A stretch of 64,000 nucleotides of DNA, from assembly GCA_905339215.1 (NCBI GenBank), contig CAJPFN010000047.1, positions 1 to 64,000 of the forward strand, given 5' to 3'. This document shows positions 38,099-49,091 of the stretch, piece after piece. Every line of letters starts with the position of its first letter. Position 1 is the first letter of the stretch. The stretch is from Rhizobiaceae bacterium. Lineage in GTDB: Bacteria; Pseudomonadota; Alphaproteobacteria; Rhizobiales; Rhizobiaceae. The notes beneath the pieces were generated by a model, which was not told the origin of the DNA, made no database searches, and worked only from the letters and a program-made list of their open reading frames with translations. A program made the position numbers and the translations under genes.

Positions 38099-38165
38099 GC
38101 TTTCCTCCCCCTGAACACCGACGCGTGCGGTCCCTTCGCCGTCGGCGGGCCGCGGCTTGCGCCGC

Positions 38166-38193
38166 ATTATTAGCAATTCGCCGCGCCCGACAA
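38166..38193 (-). promoter_or_regulatory. acs: candidate acs promoter
   Basis: On the minus strand TTGTCG (38193-38188) and AATAAT (38171-38166) stand 16 bases apart, upstream of acs. The expected start is near 38158, 60 bases before the gene. The -10 agrees well with sigma-70, the -35 less so. The rest of the 298-base gap to usg holds a CGTTAACG palindrome at 38337-38344. Confidence 0.35.
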
Positions 38194-38396
38194 CATTAGA
38201 CATTGGATTTGCGCGGCGGGTTGACGCAGCGGCGGTCGCGCCGCCACGCACCGTCCTGTCAGCACTCGCCGATATCGGCTGCCAACATACTGTTTTCGTT
38301 GGTGAACCTGTCGCGGCTCGGCGCGTTTCAAGGAACCGTTAACGAAGCCGGCGCACGATGCCAGCGTGGAGGATCGTCGGGGAGCTTGTAAGTGAC

Positions 38397-38669
38397 ATGA
38401 CGCACGCTTCTGAAATGGAACTGATGCTCAAGGGGTATGGCCTGACCACGGCGCGCATCCTTTACCGCTATCCGGATCATCCGCACCTCCTGCAGACATA
38501 CATCTGGCAGGACTACGACCTGGCGCCGGACTTCCCGGCGCTGCTCGGCTTCATCGAGTTCTGGAAGCAGAAACTCGACGGGCCGCTGCATTCGGTCGCC
38601 TACACGCACCGGCGCCTGATCGCGCCGAACGAGTGGCGCAACGTCGGCGGCGAGTTCGTGCTGCACTGA
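38397..38669 (+). CDS. usg: Usg family protein
   Basis: A 90-residue protein. The pattern LKGYGLTTARILYRYPDHPHL, then TYIWQDYDLAPDFPALLGFIEFW, and the closing RRLIAPNEWRNVGGEFVLH is characteristic of the alphaproteobacterial Usg family. Its function is not established. The start at 38397 gives the usual family length; an upstream ATG at 38358 adds thirteen residues with no support. A GGGGAG stretch lies before the ATG but distant. It is convergent with yggS. Confidence 0.85.
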   Translation: MTHASEMELMLKGYGLTTARILYRYPDHPHLLQTYIWQDYDLAPDFPALLGFIEFWKQKLDGPLHSVAYTHRRLIAPNEWRNVGGEFVLH

Positions 38670-38698
38670 GAACGCCGGCGGCCGGGCGAGCCGGAGCC

Positions 38699-39361
38699 CT
38701 AGCGAGACCCGAAGATCGCGCTTCCGACCCTCACGCTCGTGGCACCGAAGCGAACCGCCACTTCGTAGTCGCCGGACATGCCCATCGACAGGCGCTCGAC
38801 GCCGGCCTCGCGGGCGAGTTTCTCGAGCAGGGCGAAATGCGGGCCGGGATTCTCGTCGGCGGGCGGAATGCACATCAGCCCGTCGATCGTAAGGTCGTGC
38901 ACGGTCCTGCACCGCGTGACGAAGGCGACCGCCTCGCGCGGGTCGATGCCCGCCTTCTGCGGTTCGGACCCGGTGTTCACCTGCACGTAGAGGTGGGGCT
39001 GCCGGCCCTGCCGCTTGATCTCCTTCGCCAGTTCGGCGGCGATTTTGTCGCGGTCGACCGTCTCGATGACGTCGAACAGGGCGACGGCCTCGCGCGCCTT
39101 GTTGGACTGCAGCGGCCCGATCAGGTGCAGCTCGATGTCGGGATGGTCGGCCTTCAGCGCCGGCCATTTCTGCGCCGCTTCCTGGACGCGGTTCTCGCCG
39201 AACACGCGCTGCCCGGCATGGATCGCCGGCAGGATGTGCTCGCGGTCGAACGTCTTCGAAACCGCGACCAGCGTCACCGAACCGGCCGGACGGCCGGCTT
39301 CCCGCTCCGCCGCGGCGATCCGTTCGCGGGCCACGTTGAGGCGTCCTTCCACGTCGTCCAT
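38699..39361 (-). CDS. yggS: PLP homeostasis protein YggS/PROSC
   Basis: A 220-residue single-domain fold type III PLP protein. The lysine that binds PLP lies in VTLVAVSKTFDREHILPA, and further marks are FGENRVQEAAQKWPALK, HLIGPLQSNKAREAV and RLSMGMSGDYEVAVRFGATSVRVGSAIFG. It has no known enzymatic activity but keeps PLP levels in balance. It faces away from leuS, leaving a 152-base divergent region. Confidence 0.95.
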   Translation of the reverse strand: MDDVEGRLNVARERIAAAEREAGRPAGSVTLVAVSKTFDREHILPAIHAGQRVFGENRVQEAAQKWPALKADHPDIELHLIGPLQSNKAREAVALFDVIETVDRDKIAAELAKEIKRQGRQPHLYVQVNTGSEPQKAGIDPREAVAFVTRCRTVHDLTIDGLMCIPPADENPGPHFALLEKLAREAGVERLSMGMSGDYEVAVRFGATSVRVGSAIFGSR

Positions 39362-39513
39362 GCCCCTGCCTGCTCCTCGTCGCGATGCCCCTCGCCCCCG
39401 TCCTTTTTGCCGCCGCGGCGGCGCGTGCGGTTGACGGTTCCGGCAAAGCGTGGTGAAGACCCGGACCGAGCCGCGCCGCCGGCAGCCCCCGTCTTTTAAG
39501 TGAAATCCCGGTC

Positions 39514-42147
<2,634 letters not shown>

Positions 42148-42162
42148 GCGGAGGAACTGCGC

Positions 42163-42699
42163 GTGAATCGATTCGTCCGGCCTGCAGTCGCCATCGGCCT
42201 TCTCGCGGCGCTCGCAGTCTTTCCGGCGTGCACGGTGCGGCCGCTCTATTCCAGCGCGCCGGCGACCTCGGGCGGTACCGCCAGCATGGCCGAGGAACTG
42301 ACGTCGATCGCGATCAAGCCGGTGACGACGCGCGAGGCTCAGCAGGTCCGCAATCACCTGATGTTCCTTTTCTACGGCGGCGCGGCTGCGCCCGCGAGCC
42401 CGGCCTACACGCTGGCGCTGGCCGTCTCGGCGAAGGTGGAAGTGGCCGCTTCGGTCCAGCTGACCACGGAAGACGAGGAGCCCTCGGCCGCGACCGTCGT
42501 CATGATCGCGCGGTACGACCTCCTCGGCACCGATGGAACGTCCGTCGCCTCCGGCCGCCGGCAGATTTCCTCCTCCTACGACATCCCGCGCCAGGAGTTC
42601 GCTGCGCTGCGCGCCAGGCGTGACGCCGAGGATCGCGCCGCCCGCGAACTGGCCGAACTCGTTCGCCTCGCGGTGGCCCAGGACATCGCCGGCCGGTAG
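42163..42699 (+). CDS. lptE: LPS assembly lipoprotein LptE
   Basis: A 178-residue lipoprotein. The N-terminus (MNRFVRPAVAIGLLAALAV) ends in FPACTVRPLYSS, where Cys 24 would be lipidated, and the CTVRPLY start is a hallmark of LptE. It plugs LptD in the outer membrane to insert LPS. The start is GTG at 42163, 15 bases after leuS, preceded by GAGGAACTG. In rhizobia holA normally follows; here that place is taken by an acyltransferase. Confidence 0.88.
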   Translation: MNRFVRPAVAIGLLAALAVFPACTVRPLYSSAPATSGGTASMAEELTSIAIKPVTTREAQQVRNHLMFLFYGGAAAPASPAYTLALAVSAKVEVAASVQLTTEDEEPSAATVVMIARYDLLGTDGTSVASGRRQISSSYDIPRQEFAALRARRDAEDRAARELAELVRLAVAQDIAGR

Positions 42700-42789
42700 T
42701 CCCGCGCCAGGAACCGTCTGGAGACCTCGCGCATTCCCGGAAAACCGGCACCGGTCCAATCCAGCGAGGCGGGTACGGAGTTTGACGCC

Positions 42790-43683
42790 ATGGTTTCGAC
42801 GTCGGGTTCCCCCCTCCCGGCGGACACTGCAGCCGGAGATGCCGTGGGCCGGCGCGAGGATCGTCACATCGTCGACCAGCTCATCGACGAACGGTCCACC
42901 CGCCTCTCGCGCCATCCGCTCTGGCCCTTCGTCAAGCCGGCCCTGCTTCGCTTCTTCCACTACCGGCAGGCATTGCGCATGTGCGACGACATTTCGGGCC
43001 TCGCCGGCCGGGACGCGCTCGCCTATCTCAGCCGTCTGCTCGAACTCGATCTTTCCATCGAGGGCGCCGCGAACATACCGGCGTCGGGCGGCTTCATCCT
43101 CGCGCCCAGCCATCCGACCGGCATCGCCGACGGCATCGCCGTCTTCGACCTGTTGAAGGACCGCCGTCCGGACATGGCAGTCTTCGCCAATCGCGACGCA
43201 ATCCGCGCCGCGCCGGGCTTCCGCGACGTGATCATTCCCGTCGAGTGGCGGCAGGGCGAAAGAAGTCACGCCAAGAGCAGGGACACGCTGGAAGAGACCG
43301 CGCGCGCTTTCGAGAGGCGGAAGGCCGTCGTCCTGTTTCCGGCCGGGCGCATCGCCTACTGGAACGACGGCGCACTGACCGAGCGGCCATGGCAGAATTC
43401 CGTCGTCGCCCTGGCGCGGCGCTACGGCTTCCCCGTCGTCCCGGCGAACGTGACCGCCCGCAACTCCAGCCTGTTCTATCTCCTGTCGCGCTTCTCTACC
43501 GATTTGCGCGACATCACCGTCTTCCATGAGTTCCTGAACAAGAAGCGGCAACCTTTCTCGATCGTCGTCGGCCGGCCGATCCCGCCCGAGGCGCTGGCCG
43601 GCGACCCGGCGGTCGTGACCGCCAGGCTGCAGCATCACACGGTGACGCGCCTGCGCGAAGATCCGGAAGCCACCTTCGAGTGA
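42790..43683 (+). CDS. acyltransferase (PlsC-like), HX5D variant
   Basis: A 297-residue lysophospholipid acyltransferase-family protein. The acyltransferase core begins LILAPSHPTGIADGI, where the usual HX4D appears as H-P-T-G-I-A-D, that is HX5D, followed by AVFANRDAIRAAPGF, then VVLFPAGRIAYW (FPEG-like motif with Ala) and VVPANVTARNSSLF. A hydrophobic N-terminal section is absent, so it may be peripheral. The ATG has ACGGAG 13 bases upstream. Substrate unknown. Placed after lptE, it may acylate lipids of the envelope. Confidence 0.85.
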   Translation: MVSTSGSPLPADTAAGDAVGRREDRHIVDQLIDERSTRLSRHPLWPFVKPALLRFFHYRQALRMCDDISGLAGRDALAYLSRLLELDLSIEGAANIPASGGFILAPSHPTGIADGIAVFDLLKDRRPDMAVFANRDAIRAAPGFRDVIIPVEWRQGERSHAKSRDTLEETARAFERRKAVVLFPAGRIAYWNDGALTERPWQNSVVALARRYGFPVVPANVTARNSSLFYLLSRFSTDLRDITVFHEFLNKKRQPFSIVVGRPIPPEALAGDPAVVTARLQHHTVTRLREDPEATFE

Positions 43684-43717
43684 TCGATGCACCAGCGCGG
43701 AAGCGTCAGGCGGCCGT

Positions 43718-44527
43718 TCAACCGATCACGACGGAGAGGCCGGGGAGCGGATAGTCCTCAATAGTCGTCGACCACCGTTCGCCGGGGCGGACGGGAAAGG
43801 CCCGCGTCATCGTGCCCGTCGTCACCATCTCGCCGGCGGCGAGCGGCGGATTGAAGGGATCGCCGGCCAGCACCGCGACGAGATGCGAGAGCGCCTGGAC
43901 CGGCCCGTCGAGCACGTTGGCGCCCGATCCGACGTCGACCGGATCGCCGTTCCGGGAAAGCGTCACGCGAAGCGCGGAGAGGTCCTTCGCCAGGGTAGTC
44001 CGCTCCCCTTCGGAGAGATGATGCCGGGGGCCGACGAACAGCTTCCCATGCAGCCCGCCGTCGGCGATGCAGTCGGCGGCGGCGAACGCCCAGCCGGGAT
44101 AGATCGACTGGACGATCTCGAAGCCATGCGCCACCCAGTCGATCGTCCCGGCAATCGCGCCGAGGTCCATCCCGGGCCGAAGGTCCCGGCCAAGACCGAA
44201 CACGATCTCGGGCTCGATGCGCGGTTCCGGCAGGTCGGAGACGACAATCGTCTCGCCGGGCGACACCGCGTGCACGGTCGTGTCGTACATATGGCCCCAG
44301 ATCGGCGCGTAGACGCGATACTCGTCCCAGATACCGCGGTTGGTGAAACCGATCTTTCGGCCGACCGGCTTCTCGCCCCGCGCCGCGCGGATGGCACGCA
44401 GCGCGGCGATCACCGGCCGCGCGGCGTCCACGTCGAAGGCCGCATCGCGGGCGGTGAAGCACGGAATCTGCCGTCCCGCGTCGACCGCGGCCTGGGCCGC
44501 CTCCGCGATCGCGGCCGCGTCGGCCAT
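43718..44527 (-). CDS. 2-keto-4-pentenoate hydratase/FAH family protein
   Basis: A 269-residue protein of the fumarylacetoacetate hydrolase superfamily. The metal-binding acidic region is IEPEIVFGLGRDL, with later IDWVAHGFEIVQSIYP. It resembles MhpD/DmpE-type hydratases of aromatic meta-cleavage. No ring-cleavage genes are nearby, so its substrate is uncertain. It starts three bases after the fsa stop and is almost certainly co-transcribed with it. Confidence 0.85.
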   Translation of the reverse strand: MADAAAIAEAAQAAVDAGRQIPCFTARDAAFDVDAARPVIAALRAIRAARGEKPVGRKIGFTNRGIWDEYRVYAPIWGHMYDTTVHAVSPGETIVVSDLPEPRIEPEIVFGLGRDLRPGMDLGAIAGTIDWVAHGFEIVQSIYPGWAFAAADCIADGGLHGKLFVGPRHHLSEGERTTLAKDLSALRVTLSRNGDPVDVGSGANVLDGPVQALSHLVAVLAGDPFNPPLAAGEMVTTGTMTRAFPVRPGERWSTTIEDYPLPGLSVVIG

Positions 44528-44530
44528 GGC

Positions 44531-45184
44531 TCAGCCGATCTTCTGCCCGGTCTTCACCCAGTCGGCGAGGAACATCTCCAGGCCCTTGTCGGTCAGCGGG
44601 TGCTTGACCAGCGCCTTCAGCGTTGCCGGCGGCACGGTGGCGACGTCGGCGCCGATCAGCGCCGCCTGCTTGACGTGGTTCACGGTGCGGATCGAGGCGG
44701 CGAGGATCTCGGTCCTGAAGTCGTAGTTGTCGTAGATCTGGCGGATCTCGGCGATCAGCTCCATGCCGTCGATGCCGATGTCGTCGATGCGGCCGATGAA
44801 GGGCGAGATGAAGGTCGCGCCGGCTTTCGCCGCGAGCAGCGCCTGGTTCGCCGAGAAGCACAGCGTCACGTTGGTCTTGTGGCCGTCCGACGTCAGCGCC
44901 TTGCACGCCTTCAGGCCATCGAGCGTCAGCGGCAGCTTGATGCAGATGTTGTCGGCGATCTTGGCCAGGATGGCGGCCTCGCGCATCATCTCGGCATAGT
45001 CGGTGGCGGTCACCTCGGCTGAGACCGGGCCGTCGACGATGGCGCAGATCTCCTTGGTCACTTCCATGATGTCGCGGCCGGCCTTCAGGATCAGCGACGG
45101 GTTGGTGGTGACGCCGTCGAGCAGCCCGAGTTCGTTGAGTTCGCGGATTTCCTTGACGTCCGCCGTGTCGACGAAGAACTTCAT
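44531..45184 (-). CDS. tal: transaldolase, FSA/TalC subfamily
   Basis: A 217-residue small transaldolase-type enzyme. The start [20 protein letters not shown] is diagnostic, and the Schiff-base lysine lies in [19 protein letters not shown]. Such enzymes transfer dihydroxyacetone units or cleave fructose 6-phosphate, in the pentose phosphate pathway. Length is normal for the short class. The ATG is 88 bases from the divergent priA. Confidence 0.95.
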   Translation of the reverse strand: MKFFVDTADVKEIRELNELGLLDGVTTNPSLILKAGRDIMEVTKEICAIVDGPVSAEVTATDYAEMMREAAILAKIADNICIKLPLTLDGLKACKALTSDGHKTNVTLCFSANQALLAAKAGATFISPFIGRIDDIGIDGMELIAEIRQIYDNYDFRTEILAASIRTVNHVKQAALIGADVATVPPATLKALVKHPLTDKGLEMFLADWVKTGQKIG

Positions 45185-45272
45185 CGTTGTCTCCCTGAGG
45201 ATTGGGACGGCCCACGGCCGCTATCGATTGCGGACTTTGCTCTAACCGAAGTTCGGGGCAAGGTCACGCGCG

Positions 45273-47456
45273 ATGAAACCAGATTCGCCGAAAAGCAGGG
45301 CCGTGCCGGTACTCGTGCCGATGCCGGCCGAGCGACCCTATTCTTATGCCGTACCGGAGGGCGAAACCGCCGTTCCGGGCGCCATCGTGCGCGTCCCGCT
45401 CGGGCCGCGCGAGGTCGCCGGCATCGTCTGGGACGGCGAGGCCGAGACGCTCGATCCCCGCCGGCTGCGGCCGATCTCCCAGGTCTTCGACTGCCCGCCG
45501 ATCGATTGGCCGACGCGGCGTTTCGTCGACTGGGTCGCCGCCTACACGCTGTCGCCGCCGGGCATGGTGGCGCGCATGCTGCTGCGCGCGCCGGAAGCCT
45601 TCGATCCCGAACCGCCCATCGAGGGCATCGTCATCACCGACCTCGCGCCGGACCGGCTGACGCCGGCGCGGCGGCGCGTTCTCGAACTCGCCGGCGACCG
45701 CATGGCCTGGACCCGCTCGGGCCTCGCCCACGCCGCCGGCGTGTCGCTGAGCGTCGTCGACGGGCTGAAGGCCCAGGGCGTGTTCGAGACGGCGCTCATC
45801 CCGCCGCGCCCGGTTGTCGCTCCGCCCGATCCCGACTACGCCGTCCCCGAGTTGACCCCCGACCAGCGCAGCGCCGGTGATACGCTGCGCGCCAGCGCCG
45901 GGAGAGGCGGCTTCGGCGTGACGCTGGTCGACGGCGTCACCGGCTCGGGCAAGACCGAAGTCTATTTCGAGGCTGTCGCGGCGGCGGTGAAGGAGGGTCG
46001 GCAGGTCCTCATCCTGCTGCCGGAGATCGCGCTCACCCAGGCCTTCCTCGAGCGCTTCCACGCCCGCTTCGGCACGAAGCCGGCCGAGTGGCACTCCGAC
46101 CTGCCGCCGCGGATGCGCGAGCGGGTCTGGCGCCAGGTCGCCGAGGGCGGGGTGCGCGTCGTCGCCGGCGCGCGTTCGGCGCTGTTCCTGCCCTTCCGCG
46201 ATCTGGGCCTGATCGTCGTCGACGAGGAGCACGACCCCGCCTACAAGCAGGAGGACCGCGTCTTCTACAATGCCCGCGACATGGCCGTGGTGCGCGCCCG
46301 CATCGGCGGCTTTCCCGTCGTGCTGGCCTCGGCGACGCCGTCGCTGGAAAGCCGGGTCAACGCGCTGCAGGGCCGCTACGAGCGCATCGTGCTGCCCGGC
46401 CGCTATGCCGACGCAGCCCTTCCCGACATCCGTGCCGTCGACCTGAGGCGCTCGCCGCCGCTGCGTGGCGGCTTCCTGTCGCCCGTGCTTCTCTCCGCGG
46501 TCGGCGAAACGCTGTCGCGCGGCGAGCAGTCGCTGCTCTTCCTCAACCGGCGCGGCTACGCGCCGCTGACGCTCTGCCGCGTCTGCGGTCACCGCTTCCA
46601 GTGCCCCGACTGCTCGTCCTGGCTGGTCGAGCACCGTTTCCGCGGCCAGCTGGTCTGCCACCAGTGCGGCCATTCCGAGCCTCGGCCCGAAGCCTGCCCG
46701 GAATGCGGTACGCTCGACCACCTGGTCGCCTGCGGGCCGGGCGTCGAGCGCATCGCCGAGGAGGTCGTCGGCCATTTCCCCGACGCGCGCACCATCGTGC
46801 TCTCCTCCGACATCCTCGGCGGCGTGCGCCGCCTCAGGCTCGAGCTCGAGGCCATTGCCAAGGGCGACGTCGACATCGTCATCGGCACGCAGCTCGTCGC
46901 CAAGGGCCATAATTTCCCCAACATGACGCTGGTCGGCGTCGTCGACGCCGATCTCGGCCTCGCCAACGGCGATCCGCGCGCCGCCGAGCGCACCTTCCAG
47001 CTGCTCAGCCAGGTCACCGGGCGGGCCGGCCGCACCGGCAAGAAGAGCGTCGGCCTGCTGCAGACCTACCAGCCCGACCATCCGGTCATGCAGGCGATCG
47101 TCTCCGGCGATGCCGAAGCCTTCTACGAGCGCGAGACGGCCGAACGCGAACGCTCGCACCTGCCGCCCTTTGGCCGGCTCGCCGGAATCATCGTCAGCGC
47201 CGCGACCCGCGCCGAGGCCGAAGGCCACGCCCGCGCCTTGCGCCGTGCGGCGCCGGCCGCGAACGACATCCAGGTGCTCGGCCCGGCCGAGGCGCCGCTC
47301 GCGCTCGTCGGTGGCCGTCACCGCTTCCGCCTGCTGGTCCATGGCGAGCGCCGCTCCGACATGCAGGCCTTCCTGCGCGCCCTGCTCGCCGCCGGCCCGA
47401 AGCCGCGGGATTCGGTGCGCGTCCAGGTCGACGTCGACCCGCAGAGTTTTTTGTAG
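45273..47456 (+). CDS. priA: primosomal helicase PriA
   Basis: A 727-residue DNA helicase that reloads the replisome at stalled forks. The Walker A motif is VTGSGKTEVYFE and the DExx box VVDEEHDPAYKQEDRV. Between helicase lobes two zinc sites occur as CRVCGHRFQCPDC and CHQCGHSEPRPEACPECG. The N-terminal 3'-BD region is present. Length is normal. In rhizobia atpH often lies close by, but here about 3.1 kb of extra genes intervene. Confidence 0.97.
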   Translation: MKPDSPKSRAVPVLVPMPAERPYSYAVPEGETAVPGAIVRVPLGPREVAGIVWDGEAETLDPRRLRPISQVFDCPPIDWPTRRFVDWVAAYTLSPPGMVARMLLRAPEAFDPEPPIEGIVITDLAPDRLTPARRRVLELAGDRMAWTRSGLAHAAGVSLSVVDGLKAQGVFETALIPPRPVVAPPDPDYAVPELTPDQRSAGDTLRASAGRGGFGVTLVDGVTGSGKTEVYFEAVAAAVKEGRQVLILLPEIALTQAFLERFHARFGTKPAEWHSDLPPRMRERVWRQVAEGGVRVVAGARSALFLPFRDLGLIVVDEEHDPAYKQEDRVFYNARDMAVVRARIGGFPVVLASATPSLESRVNALQGRYERIVLPGRYADAALPDIRAVDLRRSPPLRGGFLSPVLLSAVGETLSRGEQSLLFLNRRGYAPLTLCRVCGHRFQCPDCSSWLVEHRFRGQLVCHQCGHSEPRPEACPECGTLDHLVACGPGVERIAEEVVGHFPDARTIVLSSDILGGVRRLRLELEAIAKGDVDIVIGTQLVAKGHNFPNMTLVGVVDADLGLANGDPRAAERTFQLLSQVTGRAGRTGKKSVGLLQTYQPDHPVMQAIVSGDAEAFYERETAERERSHLPPFGRLAGIIVSAATRAEAEGHARALRRAAPAANDIQVLGPAEAPLALVGGRHRFRLLVHGERRSDMQAFLRALLAAGPKPRDSVRVQVDVDPQSFL

Positions 47457-47470
47457 CTCTCCGGAACGAC

Positions 47471-47490
47471 AGTTTCCGCTGGAGGAAACT
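47471..47490. promoter_or_regulatory. upstream ArsR operator candidate
   Basis: AGTTTCC-GCTGGA-GGAAACT is a perfect 7-bp dyad 14 bases beyond the priA stop. Its centre is 50 bp from the second dyad, which has the same core arms. It is located 65 bases before the GST start. Confidence 0.65.
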
Positions 47491-47521
47491 TTATCGTTGC
47501 CAATGTCGCGACGACGCGATA

Positions 47522-47539
47522 GTTTCCTTATACGGAAAC
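47522..47539. promoter_or_regulatory. downstream ArsR operator candidate
   Basis: GTTTCC-TTATAC-GGAAAC repeats the same 6-bp arms with the same 6-base gap. It overlaps the likely -10 or start region of the GST operon, whose -35 may be TTGCCA at 47497-47502. Binding here would block RNA polymerase. Confidence 0.65.
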
Positions 47540-47555
47540 CATTGGGAGACGCGCA

Positions 47556-48236
47556 ATGCCGCTCACCCTCTATCTGCATCCGCTCGCCTCGTTCTGCCAC
47601 AAGGTGCTGATCGCACTCTACGAGAACGAGGTGCCGTTCCGCGCCGTGACCGTCGATTTCGGCGATCCGGATTCGGCCGAACAGGTCTTCGCCCACTGGC
47701 CGGTCGGCAAGATCCCGGTCCTCCACGACGGCGACCGCGACTGCTTTCTCGCGGAAACCACGATCATCATCGAATACCTGCAGGAACGCTGCGGCGGACC
47801 CGTCCGCCTCCTGCCCGACGACGGGGAGGCGCGGCTCGACGCGCGCCTGTGGGACCGCTTCTTCGACCTCTATGTCAGCCAGCCGATGCAGAAGATCGTC
47901 ACCGACCGCATCCGCCCCCAGGGAAGCGAGGACCCCTTCGGCGTCGACGAGGCCCGCGGCATGCTCGACACTGCCTACGCCATGATCGAGCGACGCATGG
48001 CCGGCCGGACCTGGGCGTGCGGCGCCGGCTTCACCCTCGCCGACTGCGCCGCGGCGCCGGGCCTGTTCTTCGCCTCGATCGTTCATCCCTTCGCCGTCGA
48101 CCAGGAGAACCTCGCCGCCTTTCTCCAGCGGCTCGTCTCCCGGCCGTCCATGCAGCGCGTGCTCGCCGAGGCGCGACCCTTCTTCTCCCTGTTTCCGTAC
48201 CGCGACGCCATGCCGCCGCACTATCTCGAGGAATGA
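47556..48236 (+). CDS. glutathione S-transferase family protein
   Basis: A 226-residue GST. The thioredoxin-like N-domain reads LTLYLHPLASFCHKVLIALYEN, the cis-Pro loop GKIPVLHDGD, and the glutathione-contact ETTIIIEYL (usually ES). The helical C-domain follows. It starts MPLTL after TTGGGAG. It is the first gene of a three-gene operon with an ArsR repressor and an SRPBCC protein; the operon probably detoxifies a ligand sensed by that repressor. Confidence 0.93.
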   Translation: MPLTLYLHPLASFCHKVLIALYENEVPFRAVTVDFGDPDSAEQVFAHWPVGKIPVLHDGDRDCFLAETTIIIEYLQERCGGPVRLLPDDGEARLDARLWDRFFDLYVSQPMQKIVTDRIRPQGSEDPFGVDEARGMLDTAYAMIERRMAGRTWACGAGFTLADCAAAPGLFFASIVHPFAVDQENLAAFLQRLVSRPSMQRVLAEARPFFSLFPYRDAMPPHYLEE

Positions 48237-48241
48237 CCCGC

Positions 48242-48574
48242 ATGGAAATCCAGCCTCTCGACCGCATTTTTGCCGCCCTCGCCGATCCGGCGCGGCGCGG
48301 CATGATCGAGCAGCTGAGCCGCGGTCAGGCGACGGTGAAGGAGCTCGCCGCGCCGGCCGGTATGCGCCTGCCGTCGGCGTTGAAGCATCTGAGGGTTCTG
48401 GAAGAAGGCGGCCTGGTCGCCTCGCGCAAGGTCGGGCGCACCCGCACCTACGTCATGCGCCGCGACACGCTCGGCCTGCTCGACGAGTGGCTGGAGCGGC
48501 GCAAGGCCGCCTACGACGCGGCCTTCGCCCGGCTGGCGGAGGCGATGCGCCGGATGCCGGAGGATCTGCAGTGA
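48242..48574 (+). CDS. ArsR family transcriptional regulator
   Basis: A 110-residue winged-helix repressor. The HTH region is LADPARRGMIEQLSRGQATVKELAAP, then MRLPSALKHLRVLEEGGLVASRKVGRTRTYVMR, as in the subgroup lacking metal-binding cysteines (SdpR/YceK-like). GAGGA precedes the ATG at 48242 by nine bases; an ATG at 48233 overlaps the GST stop. It is inferred to bind the twin dyads upstream of GST. The stop overlaps the next gene as GTGA. Confidence 0.93.
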   Translation: MEIQPLDRIFAALADPARRGMIEQLSRGQATVKELAAPAGMRLPSALKHLRVLEEGGLVASRKVGRTRTYVMRRDTLGLLDEWLERRKAAYDAAFARLAEAMRRMPEDLQ

Positions 48575-49035
48575 ACGATACGCACCATTCGACCTTCACC
48601 GTCGAGCGGATGCTACCGGGTAGCCCCCGCCACGCCTTCCGCTTCTGGTCCGATCCGGCCCTCAAACGCGCCTGGACTGACTGCCACGCCGACTGGACCG
48701 TGCTCGAGGACCGCTTCGACTTCCGCGTCGGCGGCGATGAGGTGAAGCGCTGGCGCATGCCCGGCGGACAGGATCTCGCCTTCCGTGCCCGCTACCTCGA
48801 CATCGAGCCGTCCCGGCGCATCATCTATGCCTTCGACATGAGCGTCGGATCGTCGCGGCAATCGGTGTCGCTGGCGACCGTCGAGCTCTTCGCGGCGGGC
48901 GCGGAGACCCGCATGCTGTTCACCGAGCAGCTCGCCTTCCTCGGCGGCGAGGCGGCGCTGCGCAGCCGTACCGCGGGCACGGCCGAAGGCTTCGACCGGC
49001 TGGCCGCCGTGGTCGCGGCCGCGCTTCCTGCTTGA
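48571..49035 (+). CDS. SRPBCC/AHSA1 domain protein
   Basis: A 154-residue START-like hydrophobic ligand-binding protein. FTVERMLPGSPRHAFRFWSD opens the fold, followed by FDFRVGGDEVKRWRMPGG and VELFAAGAETRMLFTEQLAF. It begins with GTG overlapping the arsR stop by four bases. ArsR plus AHSA1 is a common pair of unknown ligand. The GST adds a possible conjugation step. Confidence 0.9.
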   Translation: MNDTHHSTFTVERMLPGSPRHAFRFWSDPALKRAWTDCHADWTVLEDRFDFRVGGDEVKRWRMPGGQDLAFRARYLDIEPSRRIIYAFDMSVGSSRQSVSLATVELFAAGAETRMLFTEQLAFLGGEAALRSRTAGTAEGFDRLAAVVAAALPA

Positions 49036-49091
49036 CCTGCGTCAAGGCGACGAGCGGGTGCCTCGGTAGTGTTTTCCTCCAGGAGGAACAG

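Noticed and set aside
45264-48221. Antisense frame of 985 codons opposite priA and GST
   Set aside because: Covers two genes with clear family motifs on the plus strand.
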